DNA from: Rachycentron canadum
Lineage: Eukaryota; Chordata; Actinopteri; Carangiformes; Rachycentridae
Direction of reading: 5' to 3'
Length of the DNA stretch: 64,000 nt
NCBI GenBank assembly: GCA_038496675.1
Contig: CM076663.1
Coordinates: forward strand, 13,228,954-13,292,953
Below, piece by piece: positions 1-13,331 of this stretch; the stretch's first letter is position 1, and every line of letters starts with the position of its first letter. Under the pieces are notes generated by a model. That model saw nothing but the letters and a program-made list of their open reading frames with translations, ran no database searches and was not told where the DNA came from. A program made the position numbers and the translations under genes.

Positions 1-559
1 AGAGCTTTCAATCGGTCTCAAGATCTTCTTTCTTTGAAATACAGCAAATGACCATGTCTTTCAAAAAAAAATTATGAACTACTATAATTAATAGAAATTG
101 GGACGTTAGCACAGATATGTTTACATTCAGAAACAAAAATGTACACAGACACACACAGTTTTGCAAAACAAAATACAGCATGAACAGCAGTGTGCCCCTT
201 CAGTCTGTCATGTGAGAGGACGTGTTACACACACATCATTTACTCACAGTATTGAACAGACACACACACTCACCATCACAGTGAGGGATGTTTTTTTGTC
301 ATTTTACTGTGTATTTGAGGTGCATTATCAGAGCAGCACAAGAAAGCACACGCACATACTTGGTTTTAGGGCGGGGGTTTGACTATATGCACTCAATGCA
401 TCTCAATGATAGGTCCCCACAAATATAAGACAAGGGTGTGTGTATATGTTTAAGTTTAAGTTCTGTCCATCCAAAGGCTCCAGATGGTGTGTGCGGTTAG
501 GGTTAGTGGTTAACCCTACATCTTTTGGTTCCACTCCAAAATGGTTGGAGGGAAAATGG

Positions 560-1260
560 TAAACTGGTCATCTATTGCAGTCCTGAGCCCCAGGTATTTC
601 TTGGTTTCTGACCATCAGTTCTACAACTTTTCATGATGCACTGCAGGATAATGAGTCCTCTAAAGGGCATAATAATTCTCACTACTTATTCTGACAGCAC
701 TGCAAAGGTGAACTCCCTATATTGTGGACTATATAGGGAGTAGTGAGTGATTATTGAGAGATTTCAGACCCATTGTTTTGTCAGTGTTTGTCCTGTCTAT
801 CTTCTATTTGTGTGTGCATGTCATCAGGGAGTGGCAACATAGTTCTCCTGTTCATGTCAACTCACCTGCAAAGCTGCTGATAAATCCCTCCTCCGTCAAC
901 TCAAAAGGTCTTCTCAGTCTGCTCCACTTAGCACAATGGTAGTACAACTGGCCAGCCCCATTAGTTCTGTTTGCTTGTTCTTTTTCTGTGCTCTGGCTAA
1001 TCCTGTTTCGCCTCCTGCCTCACTGGTCCGCCTGCTTCGCCCCGATCATTGTTCGCCTCCTGAATTTCCTCTTTTTTTCTCCACAAGCCTGGACGCTGTG
1101 GTTCATGCTGGACCAAAACTCACTCAAATGTTTCTCCGTCTCCCATTGTCTCCTCCAAAGATCACTCAGCCATCTACTAAAACCACCAGTACGCATGCAG
1201 GCTTCCTCACCTCAGACTTTAGCCATTCTTAATTTACATTCTAAACAAACCAGTTAGCTT
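560..1260. repeat. Probable decayed interspersed repeat
   Basis: The segment contains a near-palindromic stretch around 710-750, where 'ctccctatat' and 'atatagggag' face each other. It is followed by a pyrimidine-rich tract with repeated 'cgcctcctg' wording (1010-1065). This style is familiar from teleost transposon copies. No terminal repeats or coding capacity could be fixed, so the borders are approximate. Confidence 0.3.
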
Positions 1261-3009
1261 AGCAGCTTTATTGTCCCTGAACAGATGTGGCTAATATTCA
1301 CTTATGAACTGCCAAACAATGTCTGTGTCAATTCCATCATATGCAGTGAAGGACACCATGACAAGTACCTGAATCCCATGCTCTGCTCCCAGTCTTTGTT
1401 TTCTTAATATTTCCTTTGGCAGCGTGGGGGGGGCATATTTTTGCTTTGGAGAGCCATCATGTTATATCATGCTTGAACATCGTGATTGATTGATTGATTG
1501 GAAAGTTACTGCAGCACCCGTCAGTCAACTCTACCCACCGACATTGCTTGGGGCATGAGGATGTTGGGGGTGTGGGTTAGCTTGACAAGATCTATCTATT
1601 GAAGGGGTGGTTCCCTGTACTGGGCCATTTTTTGATTTTAAAAAATGGACTTGCAGTACACATACATGGCAGCTCACATTGGTTCTTTCACTGGTTACAA
1701 TGGAATAAAGGAGAGAGGAGTTTAGGCATGAAAGAGGAGGGAGATTGCTGATTGCATTATATATAGATTCTTACTGGGTATGCTCTGACAAAGACAAATA
1801 TTTCCAAAATCAATTCACCCTCAGGGACTCACAGGAAGCAGGCACTTCTTTCTCCATCTGTCTCTCTCTGTTTTGCTCTTCCTCTGATTCTTCTTTAAAC
1901 TATACTTGGTGGTAGCACAAACTCCAGCTTGATTCTCTGCCCTGGTCTTCTTTCACCTCTTGACTCAAAGCTGTACCCAACATGGACTCTGTCAGCTCCT
2001 GACAGGACACTGAACAAAGAGACAGCTTTAGTCACCGAAGGCAAAAGGTTACATGGCTGGCTTGCTTAATTAATGCCTTTGATGAGAGAAAGGTCAAAAC
2101 AAAGGATCTATTTGCTTGGTAGAAGGTGATGCCACCCTATGCATAGAACGACCAATTAGCACATATGAGTGCAGTGAAGAGACCACAAGCTGGAGAAGTC
2201 ACGCTTGTGATCCCTTCACTTTGAATGCGGTGTGACGTGAGGTTTTCATCACCTGTCACGTTTGTCAAGAAACAGAGCAGTCATTTTGTTTTGTGTGACA
2301 ATACAAGCAAAGCCCTTTCTCATGCTTTTTGTGTGAGTGTTTGTACATGCATGTGTGCGTAATGTACATTTCTTCCAACCTCTGCACATGTTGCAATAGT
2401 CAGTGCCAGGAGACTGGTGGGGGAATGTCCTTCAACTCAGGACACAAACATCACACACACACTAAAACACAAGAAAAAAAAAAAAAAGTCAAAAAATATA
2501 AAAGAGGGAGAAAGCCTCTTCATGCCACTCAACATTCACTCTCAAATGAGATTTTTGTTGTTGTAGCTTAAGAACTTTTGCTGCTTGTTTCCTGTTAGAG
2601 ACCAAACACTGGGCAGAGTGAAATAGTGAAATGAAGCATGAACATGACGGAAACAACAAAGCCTGGGGTCAAAGAAGGATCTTCAACAAAATGACACCAG
2701 AAAAGCCTCAAAAAGTTAAGGGTTCTGTAAACAATCATCACTGCCACTAGATGTAGCACGAGGCCAGACCACAGCAAATGCTTCCTTAGCTATACTTCCA
2801 GCCTCATCTCCTGCTCTCATCAAGAAATATGAAACTATCGAACTAAACTAAATAAAGTCGGCAATGCTGCGATTGGCTCCACAGCAATGCTGGCAGTTAG
2901 ACAGCTAATGATAAATTTCAAAATAAATTCATCATATGGGTAACAGCAAGTTAGCTAACGTTATCATGCCTACTTAACCCTGTCACTGTCACAAACAGTT
3001 TCTTATAAT

Positions 3010-3166
3010 CTTAGGGAGCAATGAAAGTGCTTTACAACACATGCCACATTCACCAATACACATGCACTCATACACTAAACATTTGGGGGCTTGGTGCCTT
3101 ACCCAAAGACACATCAAATTTTTTGACTAGTGCATGACCCACTCTACCTACTGAGGCACAATGACC
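3010..3166. repeat. Decayed copy of a teleost-wide interspersed repeat
   Basis: The run from 'gtgctttacaacacatg' through 'cttacccaaagacacatca' to 'ccactctacctactgag' follows, with many changes, a sequence that recurs through teleost genomes. The match is to remembered wording, not to a database entry. It carries no open reading frame of interest. Confidence 0.5.
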
Positions 3167-3699
3167 TTATCATTATCATATGCATCAAAGAGAAGAAAAG
3201 TCTGTTCCTGTCGGGTTTGTAGGGTTGTCCAGCGCAGAAAAGCCAGCCCAGTATTTACTCTAGTCTATTGTCAGACTGAGAAAGAAATTCAGCCTTGGAT
3301 CTCTTCTGCTGGGACTTTCCTGCATAAAGGATAGGCACACATGGAGAGTGCCAGTAAACAGACTGTCAAAACCCATAAAAACGTTATAGATGTTTTGACC
3401 AGGATTTGAACTGGTAGTCGCTATGGCCACTCCACCTGTGCTCTGCTCGTATCCTTTTCTTTTTCAGAGGAATTTTTAGCCAAAGAACATTGTTTCTTCC
3501 ACAAACACCCACTAACACACACATGCAGCTATATCGGATACCAAGATGAAGAACATAGAAGCTCAGATTACAACACAGATAAAGAGGTGCAGCTTCTATC
3601 TATGCTCAGGATGCCACTACACAAAATCTTTACAGAGAATATAGTTGTTTGCTCCTATTATTATTATTCAGATCTAATATATACAACGATTAAAAAGGA

Positions 3700-4110
3700 T
3701 ATATATTAGAAAGTAAAAAAGAGTTGATGGTCAAGCAGAATTGTTCTCCTTTTTGAGAAATACACATTTTCACTTTCTTACAAAGAATTAGAGGAGAGGC
3801 TTGTTTTACATCTGTGTGTTGACTATGCTGCTGTAGCCAAGAGGTGGTTAGCTTAGCATAAAGGCTGGAAGCAGTGGACACAGCTAACCTGGCTCTCTCC
3901 ACAGTTCAAAAATCCTGCAAGCCTACAAGTGTTTCTTACCATTTAAAGAAATATTTTCATATACATTTTACATTTTCTTGCCAAAACTTAGAAGAGAAAA
4001 TTGATGTGAGAGTGGTACCAGTGTTGTGTGAAGTTGGTCCCTAGAGCTAGATCCAGAGAGCATGGAGACGAAGATACGATCTGTGTCCAAACATCCACTT
4101 TTGGGGTCTT
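3700..4110. repeat. Decayed teleost interspersed repeat, two partial units
   Basis: The phrase 'ggttagcttagcataaagg' at about 3846, followed by 'cagctaacctggctctctcc', is a known recurrent wording in percomorph genomes. A second related unit appears to start near 3940, again with a tract resembling 'cattttcttgcc'. The open frames on the minus strand here are by-products of the repeat. Confidence 0.45.
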
Positions 4111-4529
4111 GTTTTTGTTGATATATGCTATATATGAGTGTTTGTCTGTGTGTTGACTCACAGACAATGGAAATTGAATAATAACATCTTTCCTCCTTGT
4201 GGATACACACACAAGCAGCTAACAACCCACAGAGGCATGACGTGGTCATTACAGCAGAAATCAATGCAGTGTCTTTCATCATTGTGCTGTCTCACTTATT
4301 AAGGTCATTAGTTAGAGAGAAAAGATGCTTGTTAGCAGTCAAATGTGTGTTAAAAAGTCAAAGGTGGAGTCTTAATGATGCAGCTGCTGTTTGTGGGCGT
4401 TCTGCTGTGGTCGATACTCTTCCGACAGCACTCCATGTTTCAGTGCAGTCGCTGCAGTCAGATAAAGCTAAAAGTAAAAGTATTTTAAGTAAAGTATTTT
4501 GACATAATTTGAATGTTTCAGAAATTAGT

Positions 4530-4533
<4 letters not shown>

Positions 4534-4578
<45 letters not shown>
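4534..4578. repeat. (GA)n microsatellite
   Basis: A perfect GA dinucleotide run of about 22 units. Confidence 0.95.
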
Positions 4579-4580
<2 letters not shown>

Positions 4581-5028
4581 AATATTAATATGCTGTTTAT
4601 CTACATGAAGTAAAAACAACCCCACACCTGCCTTTCTATTAGCATGTCATTCAGTCAGTCTATCTGTCTCTTTGTGTGTATGCCTGTATGGCTTTTATAC
4701 AGCTCTTTCTCGTTCACTCTCTCCTGATGTGACCTGATGTTACCTGTCAGTAAGGTGATTGTTTTGTCATGGTTACACTGTCACCCTTAAATTTTAAACA
4801 GCTATTCATGCATTATCCATCACTATAAAGCACACACACAAACACACATAGGGTTGCAGGAAGCTGTGCCTTGTTTGCCTTGAATGACCAGACTGGTGGT
4901 TTGCATGACTGGCTATATTTACTGCCTCAAACTTGTGTCAGTATGTTAAACATGCAAAACAAAGATTTGATCAACCAATTTTTAGGTTTTAGAAACAAAA
5001 AATAATGTGAGGAATCAGCAGTAAGTAT

Positions 5029-5047
5029 GTGTGTGTGTGTGTGTGTG
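5029..5047. repeat. (GT)n microsatellite
   Basis: A short perfect GT run; a second run of similar size lies at 5231-5249. Confidence 0.9.
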
Positions 5048-6284
5048 CCTAAAGAGAAATTGTAAGAATAGAAAAATGTATTTTCCCAAAAAGGACAGTT
5101 TAGTCAAGGTCTCAAAAATTCATGTGTGTGGTAACTAAGACTCACAGCAGCAGAAGCCATTGGGAGTTCTTGCTGACTAAGAAGCCATGTCACTATTTAT
5201 CACCATGAGAGCACCAGAGCAGCACTGCCAGTGTGTGTGTGTGTGTGTGAGAGAAATGCTGAATCATGTGACCTCCTGTGGCTGCCCTGTCAGAAAACAG
5301 TAACACTAGATTAGCCACAGTGTGTATGTGAGTATATTTTTCTATGCATGTGCAGCCTGTAGTTGCACTAATTGACACCTCAGGTCACCTTAGTGATCTT
5401 AATGTGCCATTGCAGGTAAGAACCAGATACAGAATCAATGTTGTCTCTTATCAGATGAATAGCTTCACAGCATTCTTGCCAAGTTAGTCAGTGTACAATT
5501 TGCACTTTACATAACAAAGGGCAATGCATAATTTAGATTTGTTTAAATAACTGAAAAGATTCATATAGGTTATTAAAATACTGACACAACATTTTATTTT
5601 AAAATCATTTTGAACTAAATTGGTAAAACTTGAGAAACGTTAGGGGCTTTTGTTGGCCAATGTGGTGTTTTACAGAAGTAAAAGACTGTGAGGGATAGGC
5701 TAATAACCACAGTAACTGGTCTTGAGGCTAAAATGAGCTAGTATTATCTCCCCATTTCTCCCAGACTGTATGCAATGTTTGATATTTAAAGGAATATTGG
5801 GCTATTACATGTCCCCAACTGTATTACATGTGATTAAAGCTAAATTGAGGAATTTGCATCACCAGAACTTTTGGCCTTAAATCTAGATCTAATCACTGGA
5901 CCCTTTTTAGAGATGGGACCTAAAATCAGATGATGAAGCAGTACCATCCTTAAAGGCCCTGTGTTGATAACCCATTTATGAGGGAAGAGCGGTTGTGTAA
6001 CCTGTGAAAAAAAAAAAACATTAACCCTCATATACAGTATCCAAAAGTCTGAGATCATGTTCTCCATTTATGGTCTTGGGTCTTTGGACTCCACTGAGTA
6101 AATCATTTACTTTACCTCTGGTTAATGTAGATCAATACTTTTCTGCATGACTAAACAATTAAGTGTATTATTGTCTTATTAATACAGAAAAAAAATCAAT
6201 TTGTAGTGTTTTATTAGACTGTAATTCCACCTCCGGACCAGCAGGCGTCGACATAAACAAACGCTCTCCGCTGTTCAACCTCCT

Positions 6285-6331
6285 CAAAGCGGAAGTCACC
6301 AGTTGTCGGTCTTCCGGTCTTCCTCAGCAGC
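6285..6331 (+). promoter_or_regulatory. polr1f: TATA-less promoter of polr1f with ETS-like sites
   Basis: Just upstream of the polr1f start lie GCGGAAGT (6289-6296) and CTTCCGGT (6311-6318, ACCGGAAG on the other strand). Both are good ETS/GABP-type cores. There is no TATA box, and the segment opens a CpG-rich stretch that runs through exon 1. This is the usual promoter type for housekeeping genes. The transcription start is not determined. Confidence 0.5.
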
Positions 6332-9186
6332 ATGGCGAACTTGAAGCATGCTGAAGACGACCCAAAACATGTGAAAATGTCTGGTGAAATCTCCGTCGCC
6401 TGCGCCCAAGTCCAGCCGACCGAGCCGCCCTCCGTACCGGGCGGAGATGCGGGCGCGGTCCCGTGTTCGATCCCGTCGTTCGCCGCCGCCACCGAGCTGC
6501 TGTCGGCGCCGTACTCGTGCCTGGTGATGAACACGCACCGGAGACACGTCGCCTTACCGCCCGTGTACCTGAACAAGAAGAGGACGGGTATACAGGGGGA
6601 ACTGGAGGCCGAGCTGCTCAAGTTCTCCCCGAGGTACAAACACATCGCTGGTGGACACAACTCGCTTTTCTTTCATATGAAACAACCCTTCAAGTAAACA
6701 GCCTCCATCTGTCCCGCATCCACCATTAAAGCGCATAAACACTATGTAAATGATTTAATCCTGCAGGTGGAGGGACAATGTCTATAATCATGTAATGTGG
6801 CACTTAACGCCCGGGTAGATCTATTATCGGACAGGTATTAAGGCGCCCCACTGCTGCTTCCTCCTATACGATTGTCTTTCTTCTATTTTATTCTATTTTC
6901 TTCTATAGTGTTATTTATGTACCTTAACTGAATATATTTCTATGTAAAACTTTGATCTTCAAACTGACATGTAACCACACTGCTAAACCAAGAGGTGGTG
7001 AGTGAAAGTATAGGAAAAAAATGGCCAAAAATATTCATCCTCTAGTGAAGTACAAGTCTCTCCAGGAAGCATTTAACTGTAGTGCTCAAATGTTGCTTTC
7101 CCCCAGCATCAGTGGGACACAGTCAGAGCCGTCTGCTGGTTTCAGACCTGTGACCTGATTGATGAATAAATCCTGGTTTAGCTGAGCCGTCTTGGTTTGA
7201 GCAGGAGAGATGCAGGAGCTTCGGTACAGCAGGAGGTGAAGATGACTTCACGGGCCATATGTTACGCCCTCTGACAAGCAAACCCAGAACAATGCAGCTG
7301 TCTTATTGGCGCTCAGTTCCCATTATGCTGAAATAACACAACACATTTTAATTGGACTTAAAATGAGGTGGTCAGGTGCATTATTGAGACATTGCGCTCA
7401 GCAGAAAACAACTGTGTGATTGACCAACAAAGACCTGGTCTGAAGTCACTGACAGTGTTTCACCTTTAATTTAGATTTAAATTTGCCCACAGGTTCATAA
7501 TGAACCAAAACTTTTCCGACTGTTGTGACAGATGATTGTTGTGATTTGTGGCTGTCTACACCAATTGGCTCATAACATTTCCCAGGAGACCAGATGTTGT
7601 GAAATGGCTTGTTTTGTTTGATCAAATTTACAAAACTTAAAGAGAAGAGGTTGAAAATGTTGGAATCAGAAAGTTTTTGATATTTTTCCTGAATAAATGA
7701 TCATTGATCGATACACAAAGCTTTTGTGTTCACTTCCTGCCATGTTCATTCAGGACGGACTGGGTCGGTACCAGATGACAGACATGCACTCACTTGTACT
7801 TATTTGTAGGAAAAAAATGTGGTTGTTCATTTCACTGGCTGTTGGTGTCAGGAGCAGTGCAGCACAGCCTGCTTCAAATCTTCCTTATAATAATTAAACT
7901 GTGTTATATCATGTTGTCAAACTGTTAATGTCCATTACCAACTGTCATATTTGTCTCTTGCAGTCTGAAAGGAGTACCGTTAGCATATGACAACATCTGG
8001 ATAGTGGGCCAGCACGGAGATATCTATGATGACAATGGCTACATCCACATGGACGTAGAGGCCAACTTTATTGTGTTTCAGCCCAAGAAAGGACAGAAAC
8101 TGCTGGTGAGAGTTACACTTAGAGCATTTGGCTGATGTTGTCATCCAGAGAAATGCAAAGTACTGTACTGTATTTGATTTATGCTCAAATAAACAGGCCT
8201 TGGGGGAAAGACTTGGAAACCAAAATGTTCATGTAAAATATTCTTAGATTCTGCAATTACAGTAATAGACTGTATGAGTTATTGGAGCTTATTATGGAAA
8301 GGGCATGTGAAACATTTTAACAGGTAGGCCTGGTAAAAGACACCTGCCCCACAAAAACAGGAGCAACACACTTTACCTGTGTGTAACATGATTTATTTCT
8401 GTGTGTTCCCCTTGTCAGGGTAAAGTGAATAAACTAGGAGTAAGCCATGTAGGCTGCCTCGTGCACGGCTGTTTCAATGCCAGCATCCCCAAACCAAACC
8501 TGGTCTCCATGGAAACCTGGAGAGACGCTGGGCCAAGGGTCGGAGCAGAGCTAGAGTTTGAGGTGACTGCTCTCGATGCTGACACTGCAGGGGTGCTGCT
8601 GATCAGAGGACGGCTGGACAGGACCAGGCAAGTCTGCTGCATTGGCAGCAATGGTGTGGGGGGGTATTACAACGTTTACCCAGTTTCAGCTGATTTTCCT
8701 GTTGTTGTCTTTGTGTGTCTCAGGGTCCAAGAGTTGATGGCTATGGGTGAGAGCTCAGAGTTGAGTATTCCTGCAGAGCAGCCAGACACAGCAGACACAG
8801 AACCAAACCCAGAAACCACGGAGGAGTTTCCTGACAACACCCCTAAGAAAAAGAAGAAAAAGAAGAAAGACAAAATCAAAGAGGAGGAAAGAGAAGAGGT
8901 GGTAACACCAGAGCTAAACGGAACAATGGTGGAGGCAAACGGCAACGAAGTTGGTGAGAAAAAAAAGAAGAAGAAGAAGGAGAAACATCCGAAAGAAGAA
9001 GACGAGGGGGTTGAGCTCTCTCCCAAGGAAGTCCACGGGAGCGATTCCAGCGGTTACGTCAGCGACAAGCCAAGCAAAAAGAGGAAACGTGAAACTGATA
9101 GTGATGTCACATCTGGTTTTAGTGAAGCTCCTGAATCACAAAAACCCAAGAAGAAAAAGAAAAGCAATATTGAACAATTTGCATGA
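6332..9186 (+). CDS. polr1f: DNA-directed RNA polymerase I subunit RPA43
   Basis: POLR1F (TWISTNB, RPA43) forms the stalk of RNA polymerase I and helps recruit the enzyme to rDNA in the nucleolus. Coding exons are 6332-6633, 7964-8105, 8419-8627 and 8724-9186, giving 371 aa. The Rpb7-like N-terminal half contains YSCLV, NKKRTGI and AYDNIWIVGQHGDIYDD. The OB-fold half contains HVGCLVHGCFNASIPKP and ELEFEV. A lysine-rich, low-complexity tail carries two KKKKKK blocks and the conserved GSDSSGY. The first donor was set at 6634 because it joins FSP to SLKGVPLAYDN as in human; the later GT at 6694 would insert 20 unmatched residues. A second Met at codon 16 is an alternative start. Intron 3 has a GC donor (AG|GCAAGT) and is 96 nt with no stop, so reading through it stays in frame. 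The gene lies upstream of ferd3l and twist1 as in human. Confidence 0.93.
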
Positions 9187-9915
9187 AAAACAGATTGTTT
9201 TCTGTTTGGAAATCAGGTTAATTGTGTGGAATAAGTGAGGTGATACCAACTGTGTCAATGACAGTGGAATATACTGATGTGCCTTAACGTTTAAACACAA
9301 TTCGTAGGAAGATTTCTGCCCTGTGTTAGGTTCTTCTGAGCGCCTAAAATCATTTATAACACTGGGTTCAGGGATGCAGTAGGAGCCTCTCATTCATTGC
9401 GTCTCATTTACATGAGGACAGATGCAGACTTGAGGGATCGGTCCTGATCGGATTGCCGTTCCCCTTCTGTGCCTGATGGGGGCGCAAAACCGCTTCATAG
9501 ATCTAGTTTGGGACACAAAAGTACAGGAGTGACACCTTGTCAGCTTAATCTGTTAACATGACCATGAGTGTAACAGGGGCAGGCACCTTGAGGTTATGGG
9601 GTCAAAAGGGACAAGAAACTTGCAGGATGACTGAGACCACCGGACTTAACTCAAGATATGTTCTTTTGCCTCTTGTGCCTTTGTGAAGTCTTTGTAAGGA
9701 CTTTCTACATAAAAGCTGCAAGAACAGGGAATCGTCTATTAATTTTTACAGTATTCAAGCAGATTCACAGTGCACATCATACACTGGAATGATGACTTGT
9801 TTTCAGTGTTGTACTATCTTCCTTTAGTGTCGCACAGACAGTTTAATGAAGATGTGTTGTCATTTTCTTGACCGTAATCCAAAGGAAATGGAATTGAAAT
9901 ATAAAACTGATCCAA

Positions 9916-9921
9916 ATTAAA
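9916..9921 (+). terminator. polr1f: Candidate polyadenylation signal of polr1f
   Basis: ATTAAA lies about 730 nt after the polr1f stop, and no canonical AATAAA was noticed in the intervening sequence. The assignment is tentative. Confidence 0.35.
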
Positions 9922-11834
9922 GATCCCTATATTTTGATATGTGTGCCTCAACTTCTTAATTCAATGATTTGAAATGCTCATCAGTAACAGCGCAGATTCA
10001 ACTTTTATACAGATTATTCACAACAAGACTTCTTGTTTTTCATGACAGATTCCTTCCCACAACAACACTCTAGTGGGTGTGAAGTGATAAAGTGCGGAGA
10101 GACAGCTTAAAGATCTTTGTTTTCTTTACCCCCACCTCCACACAGACACACAAATCCCCCTTGCTTTTCAGAGGGGTGTCTAATTAGCTGTGAGGTGCTA
10201 AGTGTTGGAGTTGGAGAGCTTATCAGGAGCTGCCTAAAGAGGACAGATAAGAAGCTGCAATTAATTTGGCTCATCCTCATCTGTCACACCTGGTCCTATA
10301 TTTCTGTCATCTGCACGAGCTGCCCCACCGACATCTCTTTTTCTGTTTTTTTTTAATTCCCATCTCTCAGCTTTTAAGAGCATTTTAATTACTGTTGGCA
10401 GGCCACTCTGAAAAGTAATCATTTGTGGTATTTATATCAAACTACACTTGCTGTTGTCCAGAAGAGGCTGCAGCTAAACCAGCCAGTGTCTGTTTAGAAA
10501 AAAGAGCAGCCCATTCTAATAAGGCACCTGTCGCAAGTTTCAGCTTCATCAGGTATTAATGAATCATTTGCTAATACTTTGTTACAGTTAAAAACATTTT
10601 CTAAGATTTTTAGATTGCCATGTTGTCAAAAATCCATCTGACAGGTTGGACTGTTTGGCAAGTGATGAGGAGCTGAACCTAAATCCATTTATTATGAACA
10701 GATTTTAACACAAGTATTGAGTATGAAGTATTTCTCGGGCCAGACCAGTAATTGGAGTATCTGCTGGCTGCCAACAAACTGATACAACTATAAAACATTA
10801 AGAAATGAGAGTGATATCAGTCTCATCTCTGTAAGGAGAAAATATGCAGATTTTCCAAAATGTTGAACTATTCCTTTGATGATTAACCAACAAAAACTAT
10901 ATTACCAAGGGATTATTTTTACGACTTGACAACCTGATGTTTGTTCTTAATGTCTTATAACCAGCATTTACAGCATTAGTGCATGATTTATTAAGATTTA
11001 TGAAGCACTGATGATGACATTAGTTAAAAGTTCTAAATGATAAACTGGGTCTCTGAAATATAACTGGGCTAAATCTGCTTCCAAGGGAACTACACACTGA
11101 AAGAAATTGCACACACACACATACGCACACACAAAAATAAACATAAAAGCTCATGTTACACATACTAAAGCCTTCAGCAGAGCAACATTAGCTCCATTTA
11201 AAACTTTTTTTACAGTCCAATGTAAACAGTCATTACAAATGGCTCCCAGTGTTGCCAGACTGCTCCGAATGACCTTAAATTGTGCAACATCCACTGTTTG
11301 AACTATGCAAATACCCACAACGCAAAACACTTAACACTTGTGATCTTTCGATAAAGAGATTTAGAAACAATGATTTGAAAAGTTTGACGTGACGTTCAAT
11401 GTAACTTGTCCTGCCATGACCTCCATCTGCCTCCATCACTGATTTTCTTGGATTCATCCCCAGCCCTCGTGCACCTCTCTTGCACCTGTACCCCCTCCCA
11501 CCATCACCACTCATTTATCTTGTCATTCCTCCTATCACTGACTCCTCCTCTTCCACCCATCCTGCTTTCCCTCTCCTCCTCCTCCTACTTGTCTCACTGA
11601 TTTATAGGAGGCGGTGTGCAGTTCACACATTCCACCTCTGACAACACCCCCCACCTCCTGCCACTGGACTCTCATATCTAGGCATGGTCATTTATCTTCG
11701 TGATCCTCTGATGGAGAGAAGAAGAGGGAGGGTTAGAGAGATGAGACAATAGGAGTGTTGTTTATGTAGAGTGGGCCAGACAATTTTTTCATACACCTCT
11801 GTCTGCCTTTTGTTGCAATAGGAGTGGTCTTTTA

Positions 11835-11837
<3 letters not shown>

Positions 11838-11915
<78 letters not shown>
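11838..11915. repeat. (GT)39 microsatellite
   Basis: An uninterrupted GT run of about 39 units. It creates spurious open frames of alternating Cys-Val on one strand and Thr-His on the other. Confidence 0.97.
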
Positions 11916-11917
<2 letters not shown>

Positions 11918-13300
11918 AAGAGTGTAGGCTGTGGCTGTGGAGTTCCTATCTCCTGTGTTAAAGTTTCCAGGCCTGGCGGCTCCGACATGAAAGAACCCAT
12001 GGAGTCTTTATGGAGAACAAACGGCGCCCTGATGCAATGCCGAAGGTTCAGGACACACACACAACAACCCATGCCACACACTCACTGGCCCGCTTACTCA
12101 TTCACTCGTTCAGACACACCGCATCCACAACCCACAATCCCCAAATCCCCATCCTTGCACACCCCCGTTGGCTAGGTCTAATTAGTTATGTGGTCGGCAC
12201 TCTGCTCTATCCCAGAGCCCCAAATGGCAGCAGGTCATAAAACCTTAAGTGTTCCACCAGTCAGAGCTGTGCAACTGTGGCCATATATCCTCCAACAGAG
12301 TCCAGGTTAGACTGAGTTGTATCAAAGCCCATCTCTCACAGGCCTACTGACATCCATGAAATCCCTTTATGGTATTTTCAAAGGCATTTGTGAGAGATTT
12401 TTGGCACTTCAGCTTTGCATCTCTGTTTTTTATGCTCCCTCAGGTAGGCAAATAGCCGGTGCGCACACAGAGACAGACTGACTGAAGTGTTAAACTCTTT
12501 CCCAAGGGAACAATGTCTGCACTCACACATATACAAGCGCACATGCACACACACTATTAACCCCAAATGTAAACATTGCTTTTGGTTGGTGAGCTGGATT
12601 CCCAGAGTTAGTTTGTTTCCTTGGCACCCAACACCCACTGTCCTGTCCTCAGTAGTCCTGGCGACGACAGATGGGTGTTTCCTGTGACACCATTTTGCTC
12701 GAGAGAGTTGTGTTCGGGTCTAAATGTGTGTCTCCAATTCACATGCTCATTCTGTGGATTCCACAGTGAACATGTTAAACATCTGAATGAATAAGATCAG
12801 GTGATAGCAGATCATGTTACCTCAAACTAGGTCCAGTGATCACCAATAGATTTGAATATCTGACCTTCTCTGAGTGTCACATTCTATGTGTGGACTGAAG
12901 TAATAATTTAGCATCAGCTGTGAAAAAATCAAATGTTCAGACACAATATCTATCATTCTATCATTTATTTACAAATAAAAAAATATGATGCCAAACAAAG
13001 AGCCTTGAGGAATCCCGCAAGTAAACCTCATACATTTGTATCGACAATTATTTATTTGACAATATTGATATCTAGTCTAAAAAGTAGCTACTGGACCACT
13101 AATACCATGTTTTCAAATTCAAATTCAGTTTTTTTCTGACTTTTCTGAATGTGATGCAGATTAACACATCACATTATGATATTTTCTGTATATTCACATT
13201 TACATCAACATCAAAACAATCAAATCTAGTGTTCATTATGTGTATTTCTCCATTATTGCCAAATAACATTGCAACTCTTTTTCCACAAAATTTCATTTGC

Positions 13301-13304
<4 letters not shown>

Positions 13305-13331
<27 letters not shown>
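13305..13331. repeat. (TG)n microsatellite
   Basis: A perfect TG run of about 13 units. Confidence 0.9.

Larger units (their letters stand above)
1..6200. other. Intergenic region upstream of polr1f
   Basis: No coding exon was recognised on either strand. The open frames here are short, lack splice context and show no familiar protein family. The stretch holds simple repeats and several decayed interspersed repeats, listed separately. In human the next gene on this side of POLR1F is TMEM196; none of its four-membrane-segment sequence was found here, so it lies further left or elsewhere. Confidence 0.6.

Noticed and set aside
494..520. TTAGGG-like telomeric repeats
   Set aside because: Only about two imperfect units occur; a similar short run lies near 28265. 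Chance occurrence is likely.
3395..3455. tRNA-like B box (AGTTCAAATCC on the minus strand)
   Set aside because: The T-stem does not pair around a seven-base loop and no acceptor stem or D-arm is present. At most it is a SINE relic.
6214..6660. 148-codon minus-strand open frame opposite polr1f exon 1
   Set aside because: It is a shadow of a GC-rich coding exon. It has no recognisable domain and no promoter or splice context.
6634..6697. Longer polr1f exon 1 ending at a GT at 6694
   Set aside because: It keeps the frame but inserts 20 residues with no counterpart in RPA43. The GT at 6634 joins exon 1 to exon 2 as in human.
8676..9026. Minus-strand frame rich in Phe and Ser opposite the polr1f tail
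   Set aside because: It is the antisense of the lysine-rich codons.
11692..12175. Long frames of Cys-Val or Thr-His repeats on both strands
   Set aside because: They are translations of a (GT)39 microsatellite.
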